From: Chitinophaga sp. CF418 | GTDB taxonomy: Bacteria; Bacteroidota; Bacteroidia; Chitinophagales; Chitinophagaceae | Direction of reading: 5' to 3' | DNA: 64,000 bases | NCBI RefSeq assembly: GCF_900142925.1 | Contig: NZ_FRCN01000016.1 | Coordinates: forward strand, 62,001-126,000 | Notes under the pieces: model-generated | Databases searched by the model: none | Told to the model about the DNA's origin: nothing | The model's input: only the letters and a program-made list of their open reading frames with translations | Shown: in pieces, positions 49,192 to 57,425 of the stretch | Layout of the letters: the number at the start of each line of letters is the position of its first letter | Numbering within the stretch: position 1 is the first letter of the stretch | Translations under genes and position numbers: made by a program

Positions 49192-50175
49192 TTAATCCTT
49201 ATCCAGGAATTTTGTATTTGATTCGTTGTACCTGTCGCCCACATTAGGATATTTTGCCAGCAGGTTTTCTATTTCCTGCTTGTCGGCAGATGAAAGGGTA
49301 ATATTCACTGCTGCGGCATTTTCCTCCAGGTATTTTCTTCGTTTGGTGCCAGGGATCGGGATGATGTCTTCTCCCTGATTCAGCACCCAGGCCAGCGCCA
49401 GTTGAGCGGCTGTACAATGCCTATCGGCAGCCAGTGCGCCAAATGCCTCTGCCAGGTTCCGGTTGTTCTCAGCATATTCTCCCTGGTATCGTGGCAATGA
49501 TTTCCTGAAGTCATTTTCCTTCAGTGTATTAACATCCAGCGTGTTGGTGACAAGGCCACGCGCCAGCGGGCTGAATGGCACGAAAGAGATCTTTAGCTCC
49601 TGACAGAGGGGAATAATCTGTTCCTCCACATCTCTTGTCAGCAGAGAGTATTCACTCTGTAATGCTGAAATGGGATGTACGGCATGTGCCTTACGGATAG
49701 AGTTTACGCCAGCTTCAGATAAGCCCAGGTAGCGTACTTTCCCTTCTTTTACCAGGTCGGCCATCGCCCCCACGGTTTCTTCAATGGGCACCTTCGGATC
49801 AACACGGTGTACGTAATAAAGATCGATCACATCTGTCTGTAATCTTCTCAGGCTGTCTGTCACCGCCTTTTTCATATAAGCAGGTGAACCATCAAATCCT
49901 GAAGGCTGACCATCGGTGAAGGTAAAGCCGAATTTGGTAGCGATGAATATTTTTGACCTGTTCGGCTTTAATACTTTGGCTACCAGTTCTTCATTTTTAC
50001 CATTGGCATAGATATCTGCTGTATCCCAGAAATTAATGCCCAGTTCAATGGCCCTTTCTAATGTAGCGATGGATTCAACATCGTCTGCTTCACCATAAGC
50101 ATGGTTCATTCCCATGCATCCGAGACCTATTGCAGATAATAGGACGTCTGTGTTACCTAGTTTCCTGAATTTCAT
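49192..50175 (-). CDS. Aldo/keto reductase
   Basis: NADPH-dependent oxidoreductase of 327 residues, TIM barrel. The catalytic tetrad is visible: Asp and Tyr in [16 protein letters not shown], Lys in FIATKFGF and His in YYVHRVDP. The cofactor-binding end motif is [18 protein letters not shown]. The start [28 protein letters not shown] is typical. It acts on small aldehydes or ketones. The neighbours give no hint of a pathway. Confidence 0.92.
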   Translation of the reverse strand: MKFRKLGNTDVLLSAIGLGCMGMNHAYGEADDVESIATLERAIELGINFWDTADIYANGKNEELVAKVLKPNRSKIFIATKFGFTFTDGQPSGFDGSPAYMKKAVTDSLRRLQTDVIDLYYVHRVDPKVPIEETVGAMADLVKEGKVRYLGLSEAGVNSIRKAHAVHPISALQSEYSLLTRDVEEQIIPLCQELKISFVPFSPLARGLVTNTLDVNTLKENDFRKSLPRYQGEYAENNRNLAEAFGALAADRHCTAAQLALAWVLNQGEDIIPIPGTKRRKYLEENAAAVNITLSSADKQEIENLLAKYPNVGDRYNESNTKFLDKD

Positions 50176-50266
50176 GAGATCGTCGTTTGGGTTATGTTTT
50201 TCTGTTACGTCGTTCTCTAAAGATACGAACTAATGTGCATACCTGTCTGACGGAATCTTTGGGTGA

Positions 50267-52432
50267 TTAGTTGCCGTCGTCATTTTTAATGCCGCGTTTA
50301 TTCTTTTTAATATCCTGCCTGAGTTTGCCGAAATTATAATTGACGCTCATATTCACGGTACGGAAATATTCCTGCGTGTGGTTGTCTTGTGTGAAGAGGA
50401 TACCTGTCATTGTTATATGGCTATCACGGTATTGTGTAAACGGATTATTGATGGTTCCCGAGCAGGATAGCCTGTCTTTTATCAGTTCCTTGTTAAACCC
50501 GAAAGAGGAGCTGAGCATGGCATTGGCATAGGCCTGTAGCGACACCTGGTTGCGGCCGATGTAATTCATGGAAGCATTCAGTCTCCATCCTTTGTTCAAA
50601 CGCACAGAGGTAGCGGTGTTTACAGAATATATCCATGTGTGTAACCTGACAACTGTTTCATCTGATTCTCCTTTAACGGAGATATAGACGGCATTACCGT
50701 TAATGTTGAGGTTCAGCCAGCGCAGGATGGGATAGTTGATACTGTAATTTAGCCCAAGACCGCCTCCTTTGACATTATTCTCAATAATTGTGCGGGTGAT
50801 ATAACGGGCTGTATCAAAGGCCGTTATTTCCATGAACATATTTTTGTTGTAGGAATAGCTGATACCGGCATTGACAGACATCTTTCCGGACCAGTTATAA
50901 CTGAGCTGGAAATCAGTGATCGAGCTAGGCCGCAGAGCAGGATTACCTGATGATTCACTGGAAGGATTGGACCTGTCTGTGAATGGATTGAGCCGGTAGA
51001 TATTGGGCCGTTTCAAACGCTGGCTGACACCCAGGTTCAGTGAGCTGTTATTAGTCAGTTTCCGGTTGATGAGGAGGGAAGGGAGAATATTGAGGAACTG
51101 CTGGTGGATGTGCATAGAGTCGCTCTGAAATGCAGCGCTCATGAATGTCTGCTCTACGCGCACGCCGCCTTTTACATCCCATTTTTTTGTGGAGAAAGTA
51201 TAGGCATTATATACACTGAAAATGTTCTGGTTGCCATTGAAACGGTTAGAGGAGGGATCGGGCTCAAACTTCCCGGAAGATGGTTGATAATATTCATATC
51301 TGAAATCGCTGTTATTGTTACGCCATATTCCTTTAACGCCGGCTTCCATGCTGAACTTTTTGAAGGTGCGTACATAGTCAGCCTGAAGAGCGTGCTCGCG
51401 GAACGTTTCATTGTCATGCTGCCGGTAGCCGGGAATAGAATAATTGATAGTATCAGTAAAGGTTTGCTCATAACCCTTTTTGGCGCCATTGGTCATATAG
51501 CGGTAGGAAAATGTAAGGAGATTGTTCTTATTCTTCCTGGAACTGATCTGGTAATTGAGGCCCGCGTCCATGCTATTGCCTTTACCCTCATCAGCGCTGT
51601 TGAGATTATAACGTTGAAGGGTAGCATGGCTGTTGCTAAGGTTGGAAAGCAGGTAGCCCTTGCCGTCGGAATTGTTGCCGCTGATGTTGAACTGGGCAGT
51701 AAGCAGGTGCAGACTATCGGCTTCAAAGCTGATCTCTGTGCCCAGATAGGCGGATTTGCGGTCGGTACGCCTGTCGCCATCCTGTTCCAGGTAGGCTGGT
51801 GACTCCCCTTCTGAATGGCGCTGCATGTCGTTTCTCGCATGTGGCTGGTCAGACTTGCTGGCGCCACCGAAAGCAGATATGCCCAGTTTGCCGCTTTTCA
51901 GGGCAAAGGAAGCGCCTGTTCCCGGTCCATTGGCGGGAAACTTTTCACTGACGTTAATTGAGCCATTATACCCATCTGCTTTCCTTTTAATGGTGATGAT
52001 GTTAATGATGCCGGTAAGTCCTTCGCCGTCATATTTGGCCGGCGGGGTGGTAATGACCTCTATCTGCTGGATAGTGGAGGCCGGAATGGTACGGAGTAGC
52101 TGGGAGGGATCTTTTTCCAGCAGAGCGGAAGGCTTGCCATTGATCAGGATGCGGTAGCTGTTGTTGCCTTTCAGGAGGATGTTGCCGGCGGCATCCAGGG
52201 ACAGGTAAGGCACTTTACGCATGATCTCCAGGACAGTACTGCTTTTACTGTCAGGATCGGCCTGGAAGTCATAAATAAGCCGGTCAATCTCCTGTCGGAT
52301 AAGTGGCTTTTGTGCAGTAACAGTAACCGTTTTTAGCCCTTTTATACGGGATGAATCAGGTGTCTGCGCCATTGCTGTCAGGCTGCCTGCAAGCAGGATG
52401 ACCGTGCATATGGGTGGTAGCTGTTTTTTCAT
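50267..52432 (-). CDS. Outer-membrane beta-barrel protein (TonB-dependent receptor-like) with plug
   Basis: Outer-membrane receptor of 721 residues, signal peptide ending about residue 22 (TAMAQ). It carries a complete plug (LKTVTVTAQKPLIRQEIDRLIYDF, ... YRILINGKPSALLEKDPSQLLRTIPASTIQQIEVITTPPAKYDGEGLTGIINIITIKRK) and a barrel ending MSVNYNFGKLRQDI. It differs from most of this group (OMP_b-brl_3 type) in having no N-terminal carboxypeptidase-like domain, and it ends with a basic tail (KKNKRGIKNDDGN). A transport or sensing role is likely; no substrate is known. It contrasts with the plug-less barrel at 43889-46429. Confidence 0.85.
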   Translation of the reverse strand: MKKQLPPICTVILLAGSLTAMAQTPDSSRIKGLKTVTVTAQKPLIRQEIDRLIYDFQADPDSKSSTVLEIMRKVPYLSLDAAGNILLKGNNSYRILINGKPSALLEKDPSQLLRTIPASTIQQIEVITTPPAKYDGEGLTGIINIITIKRKADGYNGSINVSEKFPANGPGTGASFALKSGKLGISAFGGASKSDQPHARNDMQRHSEGESPAYLEQDGDRRTDRKSAYLGTEISFEADSLHLLTAQFNISGNNSDGKGYLLSNLSNSHATLQRYNLNSADEGKGNSMDAGLNYQISSRKNKNNLLTFSYRYMTNGAKKGYEQTFTDTINYSIPGYRQHDNETFREHALQADYVRTFKKFSMEAGVKGIWRNNNSDFRYEYYQPSSGKFEPDPSSNRFNGNQNIFSVYNAYTFSTKKWDVKGGVRVEQTFMSAAFQSDSMHIHQQFLNILPSLLINRKLTNNSSLNLGVSQRLKRPNIYRLNPFTDRSNPSSESSGNPALRPSSITDFQLSYNWSGKMSVNAGISYSYNKNMFMEITAFDTARYITRTIIENNVKGGGLGLNYSINYPILRWLNLNINGNAVYISVKGESDETVVRLHTWIYSVNTATSVRLNKGWRLNASMNYIGRNQVSLQAYANAMLSSSFGFNKELIKDRLSCSGTINNPFTQYRDSHITMTGILFTQDNHTQEYFRTVNMSVNYNFGKLRQDIKKNKRGIKNDDGN

Positions 52433-52562
52433 GGTAACTATTTTTTACGGCATGGCAATTCCCGTTAAAGCGCAGGAGGCTTTAAAAACAGGGATTGCAA
52501 TAAGTGAATGATAATAGCCGGGCTGGTATAGGGACAGATAGTTCCGGCGAAGAGGGGAGAGA

Positions 52563-52916
52563 TTAGTCCTGGTGCTGTTTGTTCTTCACGATGTAGAAGT
52601 ATACGAGGAACCCGATGGCGATGAATACAGTTTCAATACCATAGGGAAGTGTGGACTTTTCTACGTCGTACGGAATATATTCCAGGACGATCAGGCCCAG
52701 GCCGGCAAAGAGAAGAATGACACCCCATTTCAGCATTTCGGTGTTCATCCGGGAGTAGGCTGGTATTAATTTCAGCGTGTTCTCGTCTACCGGACCGGCG
52801 TCGAGAATACGTTTTTTCAGCCGGTAATTAAGAAAAGAGGTAATGACAGCGGCGATAATCGCAAAAACGGAGATGATCATAATAAAACTCCCAAGTGTTT
52901 CGATAATAGCAAACAT
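52563..52916 (-). CDS. Small membrane protein (DUF6249-like)
   Basis: Protein of 117 residues with three predicted membrane segments (about 7-27, 62-80 and 90-108) around a charged loop (YRLKKRILDAGPVDENTLKLIP). The start at 52916 is chosen because the 93 residues of frame upstream are antisense to the sigma factor gene. It is divergent from the ECF sigma gene and, as explained at 52933-53010, appears to share a mirror-image promoter with it. I infer that it belongs to the sigma factor regulon; function unknown. Confidence 0.7.
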   Translation of the reverse strand: MFAIIETLGSFIMIISVFAIIAAVITSFLNYRLKKRILDAGPVDENTLKLIPAYSRMNTEMLKWGVILLFAGLGLIVLEYIPYDVEKSTLPYGIETVFIAIGFLVYFYIVKNKQHQD

Positions 52917-52932
52917 ATTTAGCGGTTTTCTC

Positions 52933-53010
52933 AGTAGACAAGACGAATTCCGAAAATGTTGCAAATCTCTCATAATTTTTGCAACATTTATAGCCAAACC
53001 GTTGTCTACT
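52933..53010. promoter_or_regulatory. Palindromic divergent ECF-type promoter region
   Basis: Two nested perfect inverted repeats share one centre (52971.5): AGTAGACAA/TTGTCTACT (52933-52941, 53002-53010) and AAATGTTGCAAA/TTTGCAACATTT (52954-52965, 52978-52989). On each strand this places GCAAC, 18 bases, then GTC, which is the spacing and sequence of an ECF sigma promoter (GGAAC ... GTC). Each strand drives one of the two divergent genes. Confidence 0.65.
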
Positions 53011-53015
53011 CTGAC

Positions 53016-53573
53016 ATGATTGATGAAAAGGAACTGCTCCCGCGTATCCTGCATGGAGATCTTAAGGCCTTTGAGGTATTGGTAAAACAATACCAGGGAT
53101 TGGTGTTCCATGTAGTGAACAGGATCATCAATACAAAGGAAGACAAGGAGGACATCTGCCAGGAGGTCTTTATGAAGGTGCATCAGCACCTGCACCGGTT
53201 TGAGTATAAGTCGAGATTATCTACCTGGATTGCCCGTATTGCTTATGTAACGGCGATTAATTATGGGAAGAAGTATAATAACGATAATACCGTTGCCCAT
53301 CCGGCGGACATTGAGAATTATAGCTTTGCAGGTGAGCACCCGGGACAGCAGCTGGATAAAAAGGACGTAACGGAGTATATTAACAGGCTGATAGCACAGA
53401 TGCCGGAGCAATACAGAACGGTATTGACGTTATTTCATTTGAATGAGTTCTCATACCAGGAGATAGAAGAAATAACGGGTATGCCGGAAGGAACGGTAAA
53501 AAGTTACCTGTTCCGAGGCAGGAAACTATTGAAAGAGAAATTAAATGTTTATCTTAAAAATGAGCTGTCATGA
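53016..53573 (+). CDS. ECF-type RNA polymerase sigma factor
   Basis: Sigma factor of 185 residues. Region 2 is ILHGDLKAFEVLVKQYQGLVFHVVNRIIN then DKEDICQEVFMKVHQHLHRFEYKSRLSTWIARIAYVTAINYGKK, with the -10 recognition helix; region 4 is PEQYRTVLTLFHLNEFSYQEIEEITGMPEGTVKSYLFRGRKLLKEKL, with the -35 recognition helix-turn-helix. I start at MIDEKELL (53016); an earlier ATG lies inside the promoter palindrome. With -10 at 53004-53010, the transcript would begin at or just before the ATG, so it may be leaderless. Its stop overlaps the next gene start by 4 bases. It is expected to activate its own promoter. Confidence 0.92.
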   Translation: MIDEKELLPRILHGDLKAFEVLVKQYQGLVFHVVNRIINTKEDKEDICQEVFMKVHQHLHRFEYKSRLSTWIARIAYVTAINYGKKYNNDNTVAHPADIENYSFAGEHPGQQLDKKDVTEYINRLIAQMPEQYRTVLTLFHLNEFSYQEIEEITGMPEGTVKSYLFRGRKLLKEKLNVYLKNELS

Positions 53574-53989
53574 AGGAGATGGATGATAAAAGACTACAGG
53601 AATTACTGGAAAAGGGTCTGGCCGGTCAAAAGGCTGGTTTGTCGCCGGAGGAGAAAGAGGAACTGGAAGTATACAGCATGTTGTTTGAGGCATTGGGTAA
53701 GGAGCCTGCCCCCGATCTTCCCCGCGATTTTGCTGTAAAGGTGACCGCTAAACTGAGATCGCGTAAGGAGCGTATGGCGGAAACACGGGCTAATCTGATC
53801 ATTATCTTTTGCTGCCTGTTTGCCGGAGGAAGCGCCCTGGCAGCATTAGTGCATTTTGGGGAAGGGGCGGTGATCATGGGTTTTATCTCCCGCTATGGAA
53901 CCATATTCATATTGGGCACCGTCATTTTATTGCTGATACAATTTCTTGATGAGAAGCTGGTAAAACAGACCTTCCTGAAGGGCAGGTGA
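53570..53989 (+). CDS. Putative membrane anti-sigma factor
   Basis: Protein of 139 residues that starts inside the sigma factor stop (ATGA). The cytoplasmic N-terminus is a charged helix (DKRLQELLEKGLAGQKAGLSPEEKEELEVYSMLFEALG), followed by a Pro-rich linker and RSRKERMAETRA, then two membrane segments (about 78-95 and 107-124) and a short basic end. Its size, position and topology suit an anti-sigma factor with a short cytoplasmic domain. There is no zinc-binding anti-sigma (ZAS) His-x3-Cys-x2-Cys motif, so the role is inferred from position. Confidence 0.65.
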   Translation: MKEMDDKRLQELLEKGLAGQKAGLSPEEKEELEVYSMLFEALGKEPAPDLPRDFAVKVTAKLRSRKERMAETRANLIIIFCCLFAGGSALAALVHFGEGAVIMGFISRYGTIFILGTVILLLIQFLDEKLVKQTFLKGR

Positions 53990-54138
53990 ACTGTAGACCT
54001 GATTTTTTTGTTGGAAAAGGTGTAGGGAAAATGGGTGATAGCAGTCCCCTGATTTGGGGATATGGCATCAGTGTATTTCAATTTACTTTCGTGCTCTCGC
54101 AAATACGCAACTCTAAACCTGAACCTAAACAACACTCA

Positions 54139-55158
54139 ATGAGAAATGTTATTTTTCTGCTGATAATACTCTTCGCAGCATGTAGTCAGGCTCCACAAGG
54201 AGTCAACTATCAACAGTATTTTATGCCACACGATTCCGGCGTTCAGACTGGTGGAGTAAAAATGGTGGAGATAGAAACGCCGAAGGGTAAATTTCATGTG
54301 TGGACAAAACGGATCGGCAACAACCCCAAAATGAAACTGTTACTGTTGCATGGCGGTCCCGGCGCAACGCATGAATTCTTTGAATGTTTTGAAAGCTTTT
54401 TGCCTCAGGAGGGTATAGAGCTGATCGAATACGACCAGCTGGAATCTTACTACAGTGAACAGCCAAACGATAGCAGCCTTTGGACCATGGAACATTATGT
54501 AGAAGAAGTAGAACAGGTCCGTCAGGCGTTAGGGCTTGACAGTACAAACTTCTATCTGCTGGGTCACAGCTGGGGTGGCATGCTTGCGATAGACTATGCA
54601 TTGAAATATCAGCAGCATATAAAAGGGCTCATCATATCTGATATGATGTCCAGCATGAATAGTTACGCTGCGTACAATAAGGTGCTGAGAGGACAAATGA
54701 GAAAGTCGCTGGTCGATTCACTGGAAGCATATGAAAACAATAATCAATACGGAGATAGCACATATCAGGCACTCGTAATGAACGAATACTACAGAAAGCA
54801 TATCTGTGTGTTGCCTGAATGGCCGGAGGCTATCAACAGAACCTTCAAACATCTTAACGCAGCTGTTTATGTTACCATGCAGGGACCCAGTGAATTCAAA
54901 CCAGGTGGCCGTCTCATTAACTGGGAGCGCAGCGGTGACCTTCCTAAGATCAAGGTGCCGACATTGACCATAGGAGCGAAGTTTGATACAATGGACCCCG
55001 AGCATATGAAGTGGATGAGCACACAGGTACAAAATGGAAGTAATGTCTACTGTCCGGAAGGCAGCCATTTCAGTTGCTGGGATGATCAGAAACATTATTT
55101 TCCCGGGCTTATCGCATTTATGAAGCGTGTTGACCAGGGCACATTCCGGAAGGGTTAA
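54139..55158 (+). CDS. Alpha/beta hydrolase lipoprotein, proline iminopeptidase-like
   Basis: Lipoprotein hydrolase of 339 residues. The ATG at 54139 gives a lipobox (LFAACSQ, Cys 15). The alpha/beta-hydrolase fold shows the oxyanion motif LLHGGPGATHEFF, the nucleophile elbow LGHSWGGMLA, an Asp in GAKFDTMDPEHMKWM and the His in PEGSHFSCWDD. The HGGPG motif and the lid region are those of S33 prolyl aminopeptidases, though the substrate may be a different peptide or ester. It lies 149 bases after the anti-sigma gene, so a separate promoter is likely. Membrane-anchored location: periplasm or cell surface. Confidence 0.85.
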   Translation: MRNVIFLLIILFAACSQAPQGVNYQQYFMPHDSGVQTGGVKMVEIETPKGKFHVWTKRIGNNPKMKLLLLHGGPGATHEFFECFESFLPQEGIELIEYDQLESYYSEQPNDSSLWTMEHYVEEVEQVRQALGLDSTNFYLLGHSWGGMLAIDYALKYQQHIKGLIISDMMSSMNSYAAYNKVLRGQMRKSLVDSLEAYENNNQYGDSTYQALVMNEYYRKHICVLPEWPEAINRTFKHLNAAVYVTMQGPSEFKPGGRLINWERSGDLPKIKVPTLTIGAKFDTMDPEHMKWMSTQVQNGSNVYCPEGSHFSCWDDQKHYFPGLIAFMKRVDQGTFRKG

Positions 55159-55326
55159 AAGCATTATAATAATAGCGATCAACCTATACGAAAACTGACT
55201 ACCGTATGATCTGGCCCAGAATGCCTTAAAGTGATATTATTTTACCAGGGAGTATGCAGGTGGCGTTTTACAGGAGGGATACCTGCTTTTCCCCCGTATT
55301 AAAGAGGCTTCGCAGTGCCTTTGATA

Positions 55327-55359
55327 TGGAATTGAGCTGGACTTGAGGTGGACTTGATA
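55327..55359. repeat. Three tandem 11-bp repeats
   Basis: TGGAATTGAGC, TGGACTTGAGG and TGGACTTGATA at 55327-55337, 55338-55348 and 55349-55359. They lie in the 331-base gap between convergent genes. The rest of that gap shows nothing except the terminator at 55411-55454. The 11-bp period matches the helix and may be a protein-binding array or slippage. Confidence 0.4.
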
Positions 55360-55410
55360 TAAATATAAACAGGTTAAGATTACATTATAAGGGACGCCCA
55401 ATATATTATA

Positions 55411-55460
55411 AGGGCTGACCAACGAAGTGAAAGAAGTCTTCGTTGGTCAGCCCTATTTTT
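55411..55460. terminator. Terminator between convergent genes
   Basis: Perfect 17-bp stem, arms 55411-55427 and 55438-55454, followed by ATTTTTTA on the plus strand. It lies between the hydrolase (plus) and the DUF4197 gene (minus). Confidence 0.85.
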
Positions 55461-55489
55461 TACAATGATCGCCGTAGATACGATAATTG

Positions 55490-56230
55490 TTATTTCGTTT
55501 GTTGCTGTGCCTGCGCGCTGCCGAACACAGTTTTCAACAGGTCGGTCACACGGGCGGCAGGATCCTGTCTGATCTTTTGCTCTTCGAGCGCTACTTCCTG
55601 GAAGATACCGGCAATCGCTTTTTCAGTTACATAAGCGGTAAGGTCGGTATTCACCGGGGTGGAAGAGAACTTGTTGTATACGGAGAACAGATCTGACCAG
55701 TATTTGGTAGCATCCACTTTCTTCAGGGCATCGCTGATAGCCGGTTTGAAAGCACTGGTGAGTGCAGCGGTGGTTTTATCCTTGAAGTAGTTGGTGGCGG
55801 CAGAGTTACCTCCTTTCAGAATGCCCAGGGCATCAGTGATCGTCATTTGTTTGATAGCGTTTACGAAGATAGGAGCGGCGGATTTTGCAGCTTCTTCAGC
55901 ACCTCTGTTCATGGAAAGGATAGCCTTATCCACTACACTACCCAGACCTACATTACGCAGGGTGTTTTCCACTTTCTGGGCCTCGGGAGGCATCAATATC
56001 TTCAATGCAGCATTGGCAAAAAAGCCGTTGGCAGCAGAAAGCTTGTTTGCACTGTTCTGGGTGCCGATAGTGAGTGCTTCTTTCAGTGCTGCTGCAATCT
56101 GTGCAGAGCTCAGACCTCCGGAAGTTGGCAGATTGGCAGGCAGGTTATTCAGGATCTGTTGCGAAGTTTCACAACCAGTGCTGGTTAAAAGTAGAGCGGC
56201 TAAAATACATGCAAAAAAGCCTTGTTTCAT
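55490..56230 (-). CDS. DUF4197 lipoprotein
   Basis: Lipoprotein of 246 residues; the ATG at 56230 gives the signal MKQGFFACILAALLLTSTGC with lipobox Cys 20. The mature domain matches DUF4197: GLSSAQIAAALKEALTIGTQNSANKLSAANGFFANAALKILMPPEAQKVENTLRNVGLG, then KSAAPIFVNAIKQMTITDALGILKGG, then KDKTTAALTSAFKPAI and VTEKAIAGIFQEVALEEQKIRQDPAARVTDLLKTVFG. The family is widespread and has no known function. The transcript seems single; a TATCTTTG box lies upstream. Confidence 0.88.
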   Translation of the reverse strand: MKQGFFACILAALLLTSTGCETSQQILNNLPANLPTSGGLSSAQIAAALKEALTIGTQNSANKLSAANGFFANAALKILMPPEAQKVENTLRNVGLGSVVDKAILSMNRGAEEAAKSAAPIFVNAIKQMTITDALGILKGGNSAATNYFKDKTTAALTSAFKPAISDALKKVDATKYWSDLFSVYNKFSSTPVNTDLTAYVTEKAIAGIFQEVALEEQKIRQDPAARVTDLLKTVFGSAQAQQQTK

Positions 56231-56266
56231 AATAGATTGTATTACATTGATAAATGTTAGAGATGG

Positions 56267-56274
56267 CAAAGATA
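56267..56274 (-). promoter_or_regulatory. -7 box TATCTTTG for the DUF4197 gene
   Basis: Perfect TANNTTTG on the minus strand, 37 bases before the ATG at 56230. Confidence 0.45.
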
Positions 56275-56478
56275 GATTTTTCTTTTTAATAGAATATTCC
56301 CTTTAAAATGCGATATTGCATAAAGGGAAAAACAATGATCCCTTACAGTCAGGGATACTATTAAACTATATAGTAGAGCAGCATATTTGAAGCCAAAAAG
56401 ACAGCTTTTAAACTGAGTCAGTAACTGAGTGCGCAACCTGAAGTTCATCTTTCAGTATGCGATATTTAAAAATTCCAC

Positions 56479-57315
56479 ATGAAAACGATCATCATCATCG
56501 TCGGCGTAACAGCCCTATACATTCTATTTGTTGTTGTCAAACTGATCAAACTGAATCGCAGGGCGAAAGAGATTGCCTTAAGAGCAAAACAGGACCGTGC
56601 AATGCAACCAGAAGAGGAGGATACGCCGGAGTTGCATGAAGATGGTACCCTTTCCCTGCATGACAGACAATATATAGCCTGCGGCGCCAACCTGGCCTAT
56701 CTGCATGGCGACCGCATGGATACACTGGAAACAGATAGTGACCAGGAAGAGATCAGGGGAATGCTGAAAAGAGAATGGCATATCAATACCAGGGATAAAC
56801 TGCTGGCTAATATCGACTGGCTGGTGAACCATGGTCATCGCGTTTACTTCAAACCCATCTGGAATATACTTACCACCCTGCCTGTAAGGGAAAGGGCGGC
56901 GGAACTGGAAAAACTGCAGGAGGAATTTACCGCTAAAGGCGATGAAATATCCGTAGATCTGTACGCAGCCAATATTTCCGAAGGCTATAAGCACCTCCGT
57001 GAGGAAGCGGGCTGTTTTGAAGGTAAAAAATGTAAACTGGATGCCCTCACCTGGGACCTTGGCCGCGCTATTAATCTTTGCCGCTGGGGCTATGATGCCG
57101 GTTTCCTGTCAAGGGATGAGGCAATGGCGTATATCCGGAAATTTGGCAAGGATTTGCTGCACAATTATACTACCTGGACTAACCTGGGCGAAAATTACCT
57201 GATGGGATTCGCTATGTGGAGCGGTGATCTTGAACAGCTGGATGAGCTATATGGCGCTCAGTGCGATCTGCTTTCCGAAGATAGCAGCCCCTGGGTACAA
57301 CTGGAAAGCCGCTAA
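56479..57315 (+). CDS. DUF1266-like protein with N-terminal membrane anchor
   Basis: Protein of 278 residues. A single N-terminal membrane segment (about residues 4-22) is followed by a Glu-rich linker and a helical cytoplasmic or periplasmic domain. Recognisable DUF1266 segments are LKREWHINTRDKLLANIDWLVNHGHR and ALTWDLGRAINLCRWGYDAGFLSRDEAMAYI, with the conserved W-D-x-x-R and DE. The family is linked to YbeU/YbeR-like proteins and has no assigned function. It is followed by a strong terminator that also serves the P-type ATPase. Confidence 0.75.
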   Translation: MKTIIIIVGVTALYILFVVVKLIKLNRRAKEIALRAKQDRAMQPEEEDTPELHEDGTLSLHDRQYIACGANLAYLHGDRMDTLETDSDQEEIRGMLKREWHINTRDKLLANIDWLVNHGHRVYFKPIWNILTTLPVRERAAELEKLQEEFTAKGDEISVDLYAANISEGYKHLREEAGCFEGKKCKLDALTWDLGRAINLCRWGYDAGFLSRDEAMAYIRKFGKDLLHNYTTWTNLGENYLMGFAMWSGDLEQLDELYGAQCDLLSEDSSPWVQLESR

Positions 57316-57357
57316 GTTTAGAAAAAGCTTTTTTCTCAGAAACAATATTTTCATAGA

Positions 57358-57391
57358 CAAGAGCCCGTCCACCCCGGTGGACGGGCTCTTG
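57358..57391. terminator. Terminator between DUF1266 and P-type ATPase genes
   Basis: Perfect 16-bp GC-rich palindromic stem, arms 57358-57373 and 57376-57391, with a 2-base loop. It serves two convergent genes. Confidence 0.85.
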
Positions 57392-57425
57392 TTATATGTT
57401 ATATGGGTGTCTGATAGAGCGTGGT

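Noticed and set aside
51104-51802. 232-codon plus-strand frame opposite the outer-membrane barrel
   Set aside because: Antisense to a barrel gene with clear plug motifs; hydrophobic composition comes from complementing barrel strands.
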